Made by a program: the position numbers and the translations under genes. DNA of 11,596 nt from Saprospiraceae bacterium (GTDB lineage Bacteria; Bacteroidota; Bacteroidia; Chitinophagales; Saprospiraceae): positions 1 through 11,596 of the forward strand of contig JALVEF010000231.1 in the NCBI GenBank assembly GCA_027031185.1, given 5' to 3'. This document shows, piece after piece, positions 1-5,551 of this stretch. Position 1 is the first letter of the stretch; each line of letters begins with the position of its first letter. The notes beneath the pieces are model-generated. The model had not been told where the DNA came from, did not search any database, and saw only the letters and a program-made list of their open reading frames with translations.

Positions 1-239
1 CGCTTCTTTTTGATGAAATCGTCAAAGATCCGGGTATTGCTACCGTAGAGGGCGATGTTGGTTTCGACCAGGATGTTGTCACCGGGCCAAAACTCCACTT
101 GGGCAGAGTCTTCGGTGTGGATTTCGATTTGCGTGATGCTGTCCACTTCATAGGCGCTGAAGATGGAGCGCTCAATCTGAGCCTTTAAGCTGAAGCTCAG
201 AAAGGAGAGCAAGATTCCTAAAATTATGCCTTTTTGCAT
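1..239 (-). CDS. Exported protein of unknown function, N-terminal part only
   Basis: Read on the minus strand from the ATG at 239, 79 codons stay open to the window edge, so the C-terminus lies outside. The protein starts MQKGIILGILLSFLSFSLKAQ, a clear signal peptide: one Lys, a hydrophobic core and a likely cut before or after the Gln of KAQ, as is common in Bacteroidota. The mature part begins IERSIFSAYEVDSITQIEIH and looks beta-rich (alternating hydrophobic and polar residues, …VEFWPGDNILVETNIALYG…), which suggests a periplasmic or surface beta-sandwich, but I do not recognise the family. The gene lies downstream of a nested mobile element whose end is 59 bp before the start codon, so that insertion is in or near its promoter. 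No clear TAnnTTTG box is visible in those 59 bp. Confidence 0.72.
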   Translation of the reverse strand, partial: MQKGIILGILLSFLSFSLKAQIERSIFSAYEVDSITQIEIHTEDSAQVEFWPGDNILVETNIALYGSNTRIFDDFIKKK

Positions 240-290
240 GTTGTTTTGGTCTTTACTCGTGACTGGACGGGTTTCGATGCCGGTATAGTA

Positions 291-298
291 AAATGCTC
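291..298. repeat. Target site duplication of outer MITE, left copy
   Basis: AAATGCTC lies immediately left of the outer element and is repeated exactly at 637-644, immediately right of it. An 8-bp duplication abutting GTAA…TTAC ends marks a transposition event. Confidence 0.9.
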
Positions 299-356
299 GT
301 AACTGTTTAGGTACCCCTTGTTTTTGTGCTAAAATGCCCTTTTTGCGTCTGCCTTT

Positions 357-364
357 GGTAAAAT
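357..364. repeat. Target site duplication of inner MITE, left copy
   Basis: GGTAAAAT directly precedes the inner element and is repeated exactly at 528-535 directly after it. The duplicated sequence is part of the outer element, which proves the order of the two insertions. Confidence 0.9.
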
Positions 365-527
365 GTAACTGTTTAGGTACCCGCTGTTTTTGCGCTAAAA
401 TGCCCTTTTTGCCCCTGTTTTTGCAAAAATTTTCTCACGTAGCGCTGCTACGCATCGAAAATTTTCGCTTCAACAGGAACAAAAATGCCTATTTTATCCC
501 TAAAAACAGGAGCACCTAAACAGTTAC
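365..527. mobile_element. Inner MITE-like element, 163 bp, intact
   Basis: A complete copy with GTAACTGTTTAGGT at the left and the exact reverse complement ACCTAAACAGTTAC at the right: 14 bp of perfect inverted repeat, continuing imperfectly for about 55 bp on each side. It is flanked by 8-bp duplications (GGTAAAAT). Its sequence matches the outer copy along its whole length with scattered substitutions in the left third, and almost perfectly from the central hairpin onward. The high identity implies both copies come from a recently active family. An open reading frame at 334-519 crosses the element boundary and is accidental. Confidence 0.92.
426..465. repeat. Central hairpin of inner MITE
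   Basis: The outer stem is AAAATTTTC (426-434) with GAAAATTTT (457-465). The inner stem is CGTAGC (438-443) with GCTACG (447-452), loop GCT. It may be a transposase or folding determinant and could also stop transcription in either direction. Confidence 0.8.
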
Positions 528-535
528 GGTAAAAT
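528..535. repeat. Target site duplication of inner MITE, right copy
   Basis: GGTAAAAT, identical to 357-364. The last five bases belong to the AAAATTTT stem of the outer element's own hairpin. Confidence 0.9.
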
Positions 536-570
536 TTTCTCACGTAGCGCTGCTACGCATCGAAAATTTT
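531..570. repeat. Central hairpin of outer MITE
   Basis: Identical in sequence to the hairpin at 426-465: outer arms 531-539 and 562-570, inner arms 543-548 and 552-557. The duplication made by the inner insertion regenerated the left arm, so the hairpin stayed whole. Confidence 0.8.
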
Positions 571-636
571 CGCTTCAACAGGAACAAAAATGCCTATTTT
601 TTTTATCCCTAAAAACAGGAGCACCCAAACAGTTAC

Positions 637-644
637 AAATGCTC
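637..644. repeat. Target site duplication of outer MITE, right copy
   Basis: AAATGCTC, identical to 291-298. The sequence from here to 729 holds no gene I can support, only a 27-codon open frame at 650-733 without a ribosome binding site. Confidence 0.9.
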
Positions 645-729
645 AATACATGAATAGCGATCAAATTCTACCTGATATTGCCATCAAGAACTGCGCAAAT
701 TTAGGTGAAATTGCATCAAAAGAACTACA

Positions 730-1578
730 TTAACACTTTTTTTTCGGCGGGGGGGGTAAGGCAGCCTGTAAGTCGAGGCCTACACGCAACAAATCTTCCA
801 GTTTGGTTAAGGGGAGCATGTTAGCGCCGTCGGACCGGGCTTCGGCGGGCCTGGGATGAGTTTCGATAAAGAGTCCGTCGGCGCCGGCGGCGATGGCGGC
901 TTTGGCAATGGTGCTAATCATGGCGGGGTCGCCGCCCGTCACACCGGTATTTTGATTGGGTTTTTGGAGGGCGTGTGTACAATCCATAATGACGGGAGCC
1001 CCGAAGGCTTGCATAATGGGAATATTGCGAAAGTCCACGACCAAGTCTTGATAGCCAAACATATTGCCCCGCTCGGTAAGGAAGACGTTTGGATTGCCGG
1101 ATTGGACGACTTTGTCGAGGGCGAATTGCATGGCCTGGCCACTGATGAATTGTCCTTTCTTGATGTTGACGGCCTTGCCGGTTCGGGCGGCGGCAACGAG
1201 GAGGTCAGTTTGCCGGCACAGGAAGGCCGGGATTTGCAGGACGTCCACGTATTCGGCGGCGATGGCGGCTTCTTCGGGGGTGTGGATGTCGGTGACTACG
1301 GGAATGCCAAAGAGTTCTTTTACTTTTCGCAGGATGGTCAGTGCCGGTATATCTCCGATGCCGGTGAAGGAGTCCAGGCGGGAGCGGTTGGCCTTGCGAT
1401 AGGATGCTTTGAATATGAAAGGAATCCGCAGCTGTTCGGTGATGGCGACGATTTTTTCGGCAATTTCCATGACCACAGATTCGCTCTCGACCACGCACGG
1501 CCCTGCCATGAGCAGGAAGTGCCCGGTGTTGAGGTGGCGCAGCGGCAGGATTTGGTAGGGGTTTTTGGCTGGTTTCAT
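730..1578 (-). CDS. kdsA: 3-deoxy-D-manno-octulosonate 8-phosphate synthase (KdsA), metal-dependent class
   Basis: The enzyme condenses phosphoenolpyruvate with arabinose 5-phosphate to Kdo 8-phosphate, the precursor of the Kdo that joins lipid A to the rest of lipopolysaccharide, in the cytoplasm. The 282 residues match the usual length and TIM-barrel pattern (GPCVVES, KASYRKANRS, VTDIHTPEEA, NIKKGQF, LTERGNMFGY, DCTHALQKPN, ETHPRPAEARSDG). Cys28, His202, Glu239 and Asp250 fall at exactly the spacing of the metal ligands Cys11, His185, Glu222 and Asp233 of the Aquifex enzyme. The Cys (not the Asn of the E. coli type) places this in the metal-dependent class. It is the last gene of a six-gene operon, 25 bp after the thioesterase gene. 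The 3' end is odd: a run of eight C and a run of eight A encode a PPPPKKK tail that is probably dispensable. Confidence 0.96.
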   Translation of the reverse strand: MKPAKNPYQILPLRHLNTGHFLLMAGPCVVESESVVMEIAEKIVAITEQLRIPFIFKASYRKANRSRLDSFTGIGDIPALTILRKVKELFGIPVVTDIHTPEEAAIAAEYVDVLQIPAFLCRQTDLLVAAARTGKAVNIKKGQFISGQAMQFALDKVVQSGNPNVFLTERGNMFGYQDLVVDFRNIPIMQAFGAPVIMDCTHALQKPNQNTGVTGGDPAMISTIAKAAIAAGADGLFIETHPRPAEARSDGANMLPLTKLEDLLRVGLDLQAALPPPPKKKC

Positions 1579-1603
1579 CTCGTAGGGTGTTTGGCAGTTG
1601 GCT

Positions 1604-2038
1604 TTATCGGTGTCGTGGGACGACCATGACGGTCAGCCGGCTGACACACACCAAGTGGTTTTGGTCATCACGGATTTCGATTTGCCATACGTGTAGGCGC
1701 CGGCCCACGCGGAGGGGATGCGCCCTGCCTGTGACAAAGCCGGAACGGACACTTCGCAAGTGGTTGGCGTTGATTTCGACGCCTACTGTGGTCTCTTTGT
1801 CCATATCATGCAGGCAAAGAGCGGCACCAACGGATCCCAGCGTTTCGGCCAGTACCACGCTGGCTCCACCGTGCAGGATGCCATAGGGCTGTGTGGTGCG
1901 GTGGTCCACGGGCATGCGAGCGACGAGATAGTCGTCGCCAATTTCGACGAATTCAATGCCGACATGGGCGGTCATATTGTCTTTGCCCAGGCGGTTGAGC
2001 AGTTGCAGGTCGGCGGGTTGTTTCCAAATACTATTCAT
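1604..2038 (-). CDS. menI: Hotdog-fold acyl-CoA thioesterase, MenI/YdiI-like
   Basis: This 144-residue single hotdog domain closely follows E. coli YdiI (MenI), the 1,4-dihydroxy-2-naphthoyl-CoA hydrolase of menaquinone synthesis. The motif QPYGILHGGASVVLAETLGS carries Gln50, His56 and catalytic Glu65 with the same His-to-Glu spacing as YdiI, and the later VGVEINANHLRSVRSG and VWQIEI blocks also match. Menaquinone is the usual quinone of Bacteroidota, so the MenI role is plausible. However, the PaaI/YdiI group is promiscuous and no other men gene is in view, so a general acyl-CoA thioesterase remains possible. Its ATG overlaps the stop of the preceding PAS-like gene by 8 bp (ATGAATAG), which suggests translational coupling. 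The gene's link to the GTPase genes upstream is by operon position only. Confidence 0.85.
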   Translation of the reverse strand: MNSIWKQPADLQLLNRLGKDNMTAHVGIEFVEIGDDYLVARMPVDHRTTQPYGILHGGASVVLAETLGSVGAALCLHDMDKETTVGVEINANHLRSVRSGFVTGRAHPLRVGRRLHVWQIEIRDDQNHLVCVSRLTVMVVPRHR

Positions 2039-2429
2039 CGGTGTAGTTGCAGTTTCGCCGCGAAAGGAGGAAACGTTCGGTCTCTCTCTTTAGCTTTTTC
2101 TCCATCTCGGGTTGCAACCTGATGAGCTTGTAGTTGGTTTCGGCTGTTTGGTCCTTGATAACCCAAAGGATCAAGCCATTGCTTTCACGCTTGAAAAAGT
2201 AGTGAAAGTATCCGTTGATGTATTTGGACGAAAGATTGACTGCGGGAATGTGAATGCCCGGATTGTCCTTGGTCAGTTTTTTGATTTCGTCAAAGATGCT
2301 CAGAATCACCGGACAAAACAAAACGTGGAATAATTTGTCCAAAAGCTCTTTATCAAACAAATTTCCCTGTGTTTTTACGATTCTGGCGTTGTCGTCCACC
2401 CAAATCCTACATTCTTTCCTCACGTGCAT
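2031..2429 (-). CDS. Small PAS-like sensory protein of the GTPase cluster
   Basis: The 132 residues match no enzyme family I know. The C-terminal half, from about residue 60, reads GYFHYFFKRESNGLILWVIK then DQTAETNY. The aromatic strand followed by W-x-I-x-D-x-T and a charged helix is the pattern of the last strands of a PAS domain (PAC region) running into a signalling helix (residues about 98-125). The N-terminal half (LFDKELLDKLFHVLFCPVIL) looks helical. There is no signal peptide or membrane segment, so it is probably cytoplasmic. It starts 5 bp after the GTPase gene and overlaps the thioesterase gene by 8 bp. I infer that it is a ligand or partner sensor working with the GTPase. The PAS assignment is moderate because no cofactor-binding residue can be named. 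Confidence 0.75.
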   Translation of the reverse strand: MHVRKECRIWVDDNARIVKTQGNLFDKELLDKLFHVLFCPVILSIFDEIKKLTKDNPGIHIPAVNLSSKYINGYFHYFFKRESNGLILWVIKDQTAETNYKLIRLQPEMEKKLKRETERFLLSRRNCNYTDE

Positions 2430-2434
2430 CCAGT

Positions 2435-2929
2435 TTAAGATCTATTCAACAGTTTTTTTCCGATGGATAGGAAAAGCTCTTCCACGTGTTCTCCGGTTTT
2501 GGCGCTGGTCAGGATGTCCCAGGGTAGGGGGGCTTGGGTTTTTAGTTCGGTTTGGATAAATTGCTCATCTACCAGGTCAATTTTGTTGCCGACGATGGAG
2601 ATGATGCCCTTGGGTAGTTTGGCTTTGAGAAAGTCAATATCTGAAATCATGTGCTCATAGGTAGAGGCCCGGGTGACATCAAAGACATAAATCATAGCAG
2701 AAGCGCCCAGAAAATAGGCATTAGGGATTTTGTCCTGAGTCACTTCGCCGGCGATGTCCCAAACGATCATGGTGAGCTGGCGTCCGTCAATATTGACGAC
2801 CTTTTTGTCGACGTTGACCCCGATGGTTGTTAGGTATTTGGAGCTGAACTTGTTGTACAAGAACCGGTCAAATAGAGATGTTTTGCCGACACCATAGCTT
2901 CCCGTTAAAATCAATTTGTGCGATAGCAT
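2435..2929 (-). CDS. Ras/Rab-like small GTPase
   Basis: A complete 164-residue small G domain with all five guanine-nucleotide motifs: P-loop GSYGVGKT (10-17), switch I Thr34/Thr35 in LTTIG, G3 WDIAGE (Asp58-Glu62), G4 NKID (115-118) and G5 TSAK (141-144). It resembles eukaryotic Rab more than bacterial MglA, which lacks the G3 Asp. The position of Ras Gln61, which positions the attacking water, is Glu62 here, so intrinsic GTP hydrolysis may be slow and depend on a partner. There is no C-terminal cysteine for lipidation and no membrane segment, so membrane contact would need another protein. It sits 3 bp after the roadblock-like gene and 5 bp before the PAS-like gene, so the proteins are probably made together and likely interact. 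The process it controls cannot be told from sequence. Confidence 0.93.
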   Translation of the reverse strand: MLSHKLILTGSYGVGKTSLFDRFLYNKFSSKYLTTIGVNVDKKVVNIDGRQLTMIVWDIAGEVTQDKIPNAYFLGASAMIYVFDVTRASTYEHMISDIDFLKAKLPKGIISIVGNKIDLVDEQFIQTELKTQAPLPWDILTSAKTGEHVEELFLSIGKKLLNRS

Positions 2930-2932
2930 GAA

Positions 2933-3772
2933 CTATTTTTCCTGATTGTCAAAAAACTCGCTTTTTAGCTTAATGGAAAGGGCCAGGGAAAACTGCCCGT
3001 CCCGGACCTTACCATGTGTCAACTCCCGGGCGGCAAAGTTATTCATTTTTTCGTGAATTGTCTGGTGGGTGGCAGCGGTAATGTTGCCCTTGATGACTAC
3101 CACGAAGTAATAAGAATAGAAAGCTTCGAAAAGAAGGATCAGGTCGTCATAGTTTATGCGCTCCAATTCGGCATTGGGGCGCCGGAAGGCGTCTTCGGCA
3201 AAAGCTTTGATGGCGGTCACCATACCGGCGATGATATCATCATCAGCGTCTTTATTGGCGGATGCGATCAGCAAGCCGGAATTTTTCTGTATGATGAAGA
3301 CGTCTTCGATGGAATAATCCTGGAACTCGGCCAGGATGGCTTCGTCTTCGGCCACGCCAGTAAACAAGGCCCGGATACGGCGCGAGAGTTTATTGCGCCA
3401 ATTCCACTGAGTTTTGCGGCGGATTTGTTCGCGGAGCAGTTCAAATTGATAAGCGATGTAGCGCTTGATGAGCTTGCCCATGATGGGGTAGATGGCTTCC
3501 AGGAGTTCTTCTTTGGAGTTGGCCAGCTTTTCAGATATCATGCGCTCTACGATGCTGCGGTATTCTTCGGGGAATTGTACTTTGAGCTGTTGCAGTCTGT
3601 CTTCCAGGACGGGCGACATTTTGTGCTTGAGCTCGTCGGGATTGTCCAGAATGTTTTCCAGCCGCCTAAAGGCGGCACGGTCCTCGCGGAGCAAGACGTC
3701 TTTGAGCTCTTCGAACAGCCTGGCCTTTTCCTCAAGCAGCTCAGGCTCTGTCATGGGTTTCCGGGGTGTCAT
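2933..3772 (-). CDS. Cytoplasmic protein with C-terminal roadblock/longin-like domain, likely GTPase partner
   Basis: The 279 residues carry no signal peptide or membrane segment. Residues 1-85 are strongly helical and charged (ELLEEKARLFEELKDVLLRE, …LEDRLQQLKVQ…). Residues 90-140 contain LLEAIYPIMGKLIKRYIAYQF and a basic stretch (RRKTQWNWRNKLSRRIRALF). Residues 155-240 begin EDVFIIQKNSGLLIASANKD and continue DDDIIAGMVTAIKAFAEDAF, then …LILLFEAFYSYYFVVVIKG. This strand-turn-strand, helix, strand-strand order with an SG turn is that of the roadblock/LC7 and longin-like domains, the fold of MglB, the activator of MglA. As I recall, the YPIMGK block followed by such a domain also occurs at the N-terminus of large OmpA-family proteins next to small GTPases. 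I infer a regulator (activator or scaffold) of the GTPase encoded 3 bp downstream. The start ATG has the best Shine-Dalgarno site in the window. Confidence 0.78.
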   Translation of the reverse strand: MTPRKPMTEPELLEEKARLFEELKDVLLREDRAAFRRLENILDNPDELKHKMSPVLEDRLQQLKVQFPEEYRSIVERMISEKLANSKEELLEAIYPIMGKLIKRYIAYQFELLREQIRRKTQWNWRNKLSRRIRALFTGVAEDEAILAEFQDYSIEDVFIIQKNSGLLIASANKDADDDIIAGMVTAIKAFAEDAFRRPNAELERINYDDLILLFEAFYSYYFVVVIKGNITAATHQTIHEKMNNFAARELTHGKVRDGQFSLALSIKLKSEFFDNQEK

Positions 3773-3777
3773 GGCAA

Positions 3778-4197
3778 TTATTCTCCTCCTTGAATTTTGT
3801 CAAAAGACCACTTGCGCCCCATTTCGATGAGCCATTTGCCAAAGTCCTCGGTCTTTTTTTCGGTTTCCTGCTTGATTTTGGTCTCGATTTCCTGCTTGAT
3901 TTTGGTCTCGATTTGTTGTATTTGCTTGTTGAGAGTGGTAGGTATTTCGTCAATACGTTTGTAGAGTTGGTTTTCCAATTGTTGGATGCGCTCGTTGAGT
4001 GCTTTTTCGCGAGCTTCAAAATCCTTTTCCAGTTGTTGGAAAGTAGCTTCGTAATGGGTGCGGAGCTCGTCCAGGCGCTTGGCAGTTTCCTCAGCGTACG
4101 GTGCCAAAATAATTTTGCGGATGACATCCAGTGCAGTGCTGGAAGTTTCGTTCCATACTTGTGCTTTACTTGCGGTTGATTTGCCGTTTTGATTCAT
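3778..4197 (-). CDS. Coiled-coil protein, first gene of the GTPase operon
   Basis: I place the start at the ATG at 4197 (MNQNGKSTASK…, 139 residues). The open frame extends further upstream, but there it crosses the divergent promoter region and reads as non-coding (Cys- and Gly-rich). Residues about 22-45 (TALDVIRKIILAPYAEETAK) are an amphipathic helix. Residues about 46-120 are a long coiled coil rich in Glu, Lys and Gln, including a perfectly duplicated octapeptide IETKIKQE. The end, KWLIEMGRKWSFDKIQ, may be a short docking helix. There is no signal peptide or membrane segment. It overlaps no gene and ends 5 bp before the roadblock-like gene, whose ribosome binding site lies inside its last codons. 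It is probably a scaffold or oligomerisation partner of the GTPase complex. I do not recognise a named family. Confidence 0.8.
   Translation of the reverse strand: MNQNGKSTASKAQVWNETSSTALDVIRKIILAPYAEETAKRLDELRTHYEATFQQLEKDFEAREKALNERIQQLENQLYKRIDEIPTTLNKQIQQIETKIKQEIETKIKQETEKKTEDFGKWLIEMGRKWSFDKIQGGE
3783..3791 (-). promoter_or_regulatory. Strong Shine-Dalgarno site of the roadblock-like gene
   Basis: AAGGAGGAG on the minus strand, 10 bp before the ATG at 3772 and inside the last codons of the coiled-coil gene. Most starts in the window have no such site, so the second protein may be translated more strongly than the first. Confidence 0.65.
3864..3911 (-). repeat. Perfect 24-bp tandem duplication inside the coiled-coil gene
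   Basis: Two identical 24-bp units, 3864-3887 and 3888-3911, encode IETKIKQE twice in a row. The unit keeps the reading frame, so gain or loss would lengthen or shorten the coiled coil by eight residues. Confidence 0.9.
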
Positions 4198-4214
4198 GGT
4201 ACATGCTTTCCAGG

Positions 4215-4222
4215 CAAAATTA
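4215..4222 (-). promoter_or_regulatory. Probable -7 box for the GTPase operon
   Basis: TAATTTTG on the minus strand fits the Bacteroidota -7 consensus TAnnTTTG and lies 17 bp before the ATG at 4197. That would give a very short leader. No well-spaced -33 TTTG is evident (a TTTG lies only 12 bp upstream), so the call rests mainly on the -7 match and position. Confidence 0.45.
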
Positions 4223-4265
4223 GCCGAAATTGCGCAAACGCGCATAGTTTTTCCAGTGCCTTTGC

Positions 4266-4273
4266 TACCTTTG
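4266..4273 (+). promoter_or_regulatory. Probable -7 box for the peptidase-lpxB unit
   Basis: TACCTTTG fits TAnnTTTG and lies 60 bp before the ATG at 4334. The two opposed -7 boxes in this 136-bp gap are about 45 bp apart, so the divergent units could influence each other. The -33 element is not clear. Confidence 0.45.
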
Positions 4274-4333
4274 GAGTGCGCTATTACATCCTCCGACCCC
4301 AAAAAAGACACTACTAACCCAAATCGCAGACCC

Positions 4334-5548
4334 ATGAAAAGATATCTCTCCTTTCTCCTGTTGGTGTTCTTGGCACAGGTACTGGTGGGGCAGCAGCCCA
4401 AAGACGATGCCCGCTATGTGGACTATACCAACCCGTTTTACAATAAGATTTTGAAAAGCCTGGGCGATAAGACGTATAAGGCACGCAAGGTGCTCAAGGC
4501 CGTTCCGCACGGGCTGAGTATGCCTGTATCGCATAAGGAGTTCAAGTCCGTATGGTGCGAAGCGCCCATTTCGCAAGGCCGTACCGGCACCTGCTGGTCT
4601 TTTTCCACATCTTCGTTTTATGAGGCGGAGATCTTCCGCAAGACCAAGAAAAAGATCAAGCTATCGGAGATGTACCTGGTCTATTGGGAGTACCTGTCCA
4701 AAGCAGAGGAATACATCAAAACGCACGGCCAATCCTTCCTTGGCGAAGGCTCGGAGACCAATGCTTTGGCGCGCCAGATGAAAAAGCACGGCTTGATGCC
4801 GGCCTACGCGTACTCCGGCAATGCCCGCAAAACGCCGTATTTGGACCACAAGGCGATGTTTGCCGAGTTTAAGTCCTATCTGGAAGACCACAAGCGCCGC
4901 AATGCCTGGGACCAACAGACCATTATGAACGGCGTCAGGGCCATTTTGGACACGTACATGGGCACGCCGCCCAAGACCTTCTACTATGAGCGCAAGGCGT
5001 ATGATCCGCTCACCTTTATGCGCGACGTCGCGCAAATCAATCCGGATGACTACGTCAATTTTATGTCGCTCAAGAAGTATCCTTACTGGAAAAACGCGGA
5101 GTACGATGTACCGGACAACTATTGGAACAGCACGGACTACTTCAATGTGCCGTTGGACGACTTCATCGCCGGCCTGAAAAATGCCATCCAAAACGGCTAT
5201 TCCGTCTCGCTCGGCGGCGACGTGTCGGAGCCCGGATATCTGCCATCAAAGAGTGTGGCCTTTGTCCCCAGCTTTGACATCCCCTCCGAGTACATTGACG
5301 AAAATGCGCGCCAAATGCGTTTTGACAATGGGGCCACGACGGATGACCATGCCATTCACGTCATCGGCTATAAGGAGGACAAAGATGGTAAGTGGTGGTT
5401 TCTGGTCAAAGACTCCGGCAGTTCGGCCCGCAACGGGGTGGATCCCGGATACTTCTTTATTCACGAAGACTACGTACGGCTCAAGATGATGACCTACACC
5501 GTCCATCGCGACGCCGTCCGGGATTTGGTCAGTAGGGTAGTGCGATAG
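4334..5548 (+). CDS. Secreted C1-family cysteine peptidase, bleomycin hydrolase/aminopeptidase C-like
   Basis: I start the gene at the ATG at 4334 because MKRYLSFLLLVFLAQVLVGQ is a clean signal peptide. The longer open frame from 4196 would bury it behind 46 residues of promoter-region translation. The 404-residue product has a papain-fold active site: Gln81 and Cys87 in ISQGRTGTCWSFSTSSF, and His339 in TDDHAIHVIGY. The usual third residue, Asn in NSWG, is Asp360 here (VKDSGSSARNG…GYFFIHEDYV). The large insert between Cys and His, with LVYWEYLSKAEEYI and GEGSETNALARQMKKHGLMP, is the layout of the bleomycin hydrolase/PepC group. Export to the periplasm is unusual for classical PepC but is seen in Bacteroidota relatives. 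It is probably an aminopeptidase or endopeptidase of periplasmic peptides. lpxB follows after 3 bp, so the two are co-transcribed. Confidence 0.9.
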   Translation: MKRYLSFLLLVFLAQVLVGQQPKDDARYVDYTNPFYNKILKSLGDKTYKARKVLKAVPHGLSMPVSHKEFKSVWCEAPISQGRTGTCWSFSTSSFYEAEIFRKTKKKIKLSEMYLVYWEYLSKAEEYIKTHGQSFLGEGSETNALARQMKKHGLMPAYAYSGNARKTPYLDHKAMFAEFKSYLEDHKRRNAWDQQTIMNGVRAILDTYMGTPPKTFYYERKAYDPLTFMRDVAQINPDDYVNFMSLKKYPYWKNAEYDVPDNYWNSTDYFNVPLDDFIAGLKNAIQNGYSVSLGGDVSEPGYLPSKSVAFVPSFDIPSEYIDENARQMRFDNGATTDDHAIHVIGYKEDKDGKWWFLVKDSGSSARNGVDPGYFFIHEDYVRLKMMTYTVHRDAVRDLVSRVVR

Positions 5549-5551
5549 CCG

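Larger units (their letters stand above)
299..636. mobile_element. Outer MITE-like element, interrupted by a second copy of itself
   Basis: The element starts GTAACTGTTTAGGT and ends with the near reverse complement (…CCAAACAGTTAC, one mismatch), and exact 8-bp duplications (AAATGCTC) flank it. Removing the inner copy (365-527) and one copy of that insertion's target duplication leaves 167 bp, against 163 bp for the inner copy. The 4-bp difference is a longer T run near 600. The terminal inverted repeats continue imperfectly for about 55 bp, and a strong hairpin sits in the middle. It has no transposase, so it is non-autonomous. GTAA ends with 8-bp duplications fit mobilisation by an IS66-type transposase, which is an inference from end structure only. 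Confidence 0.9.

Noticed and set aside
334..519. 61-codon open frame on the plus strand
   Set aside because: It starts in the outer MITE, crosses into the inner copy and ends within it. It is only possible because of the nested insertion and has no coding character.
650..733. 27-codon open frame (MNSDQILPDIAIKNC…) between the MITE and kdsA
   Set aside because: The peptide looks reasonable but has no ribosome binding site, no recognisable family, and its stop overlaps the kdsA stop. It could be a gene remnant but cannot be supported.
856..1629. 257-codon open frame antisense to kdsA
   Set aside because: The Gly/Asp/Val-rich translation is a shadow of the kdsA codon usage. The KdsA reading has full family motifs.
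2435..2929. Identification of the GTPase as MglA
   Set aside because: MglA lacks the G3 aspartate, whereas this protein has WDIAGE and NKID and looks closer to the Rab/Ras type. The roadblock-like neighbour is also much longer than MglB.
3014..3793. 259-codon open frame antisense to the roadblock-like gene
   Set aside because: It is a shadow frame. The minus-strand frame fits the operon spacing and has a strong Shine-Dalgarno site and a domain pattern.
4198..4401. N-terminal extensions of both divergent genes (starts at 4401 minus and 4196 plus)
   Set aside because: They overlap each other across the promoter region. The peptidase signal peptide starts at 4334, and the coiled-coil protein becomes coherent only from 4197.
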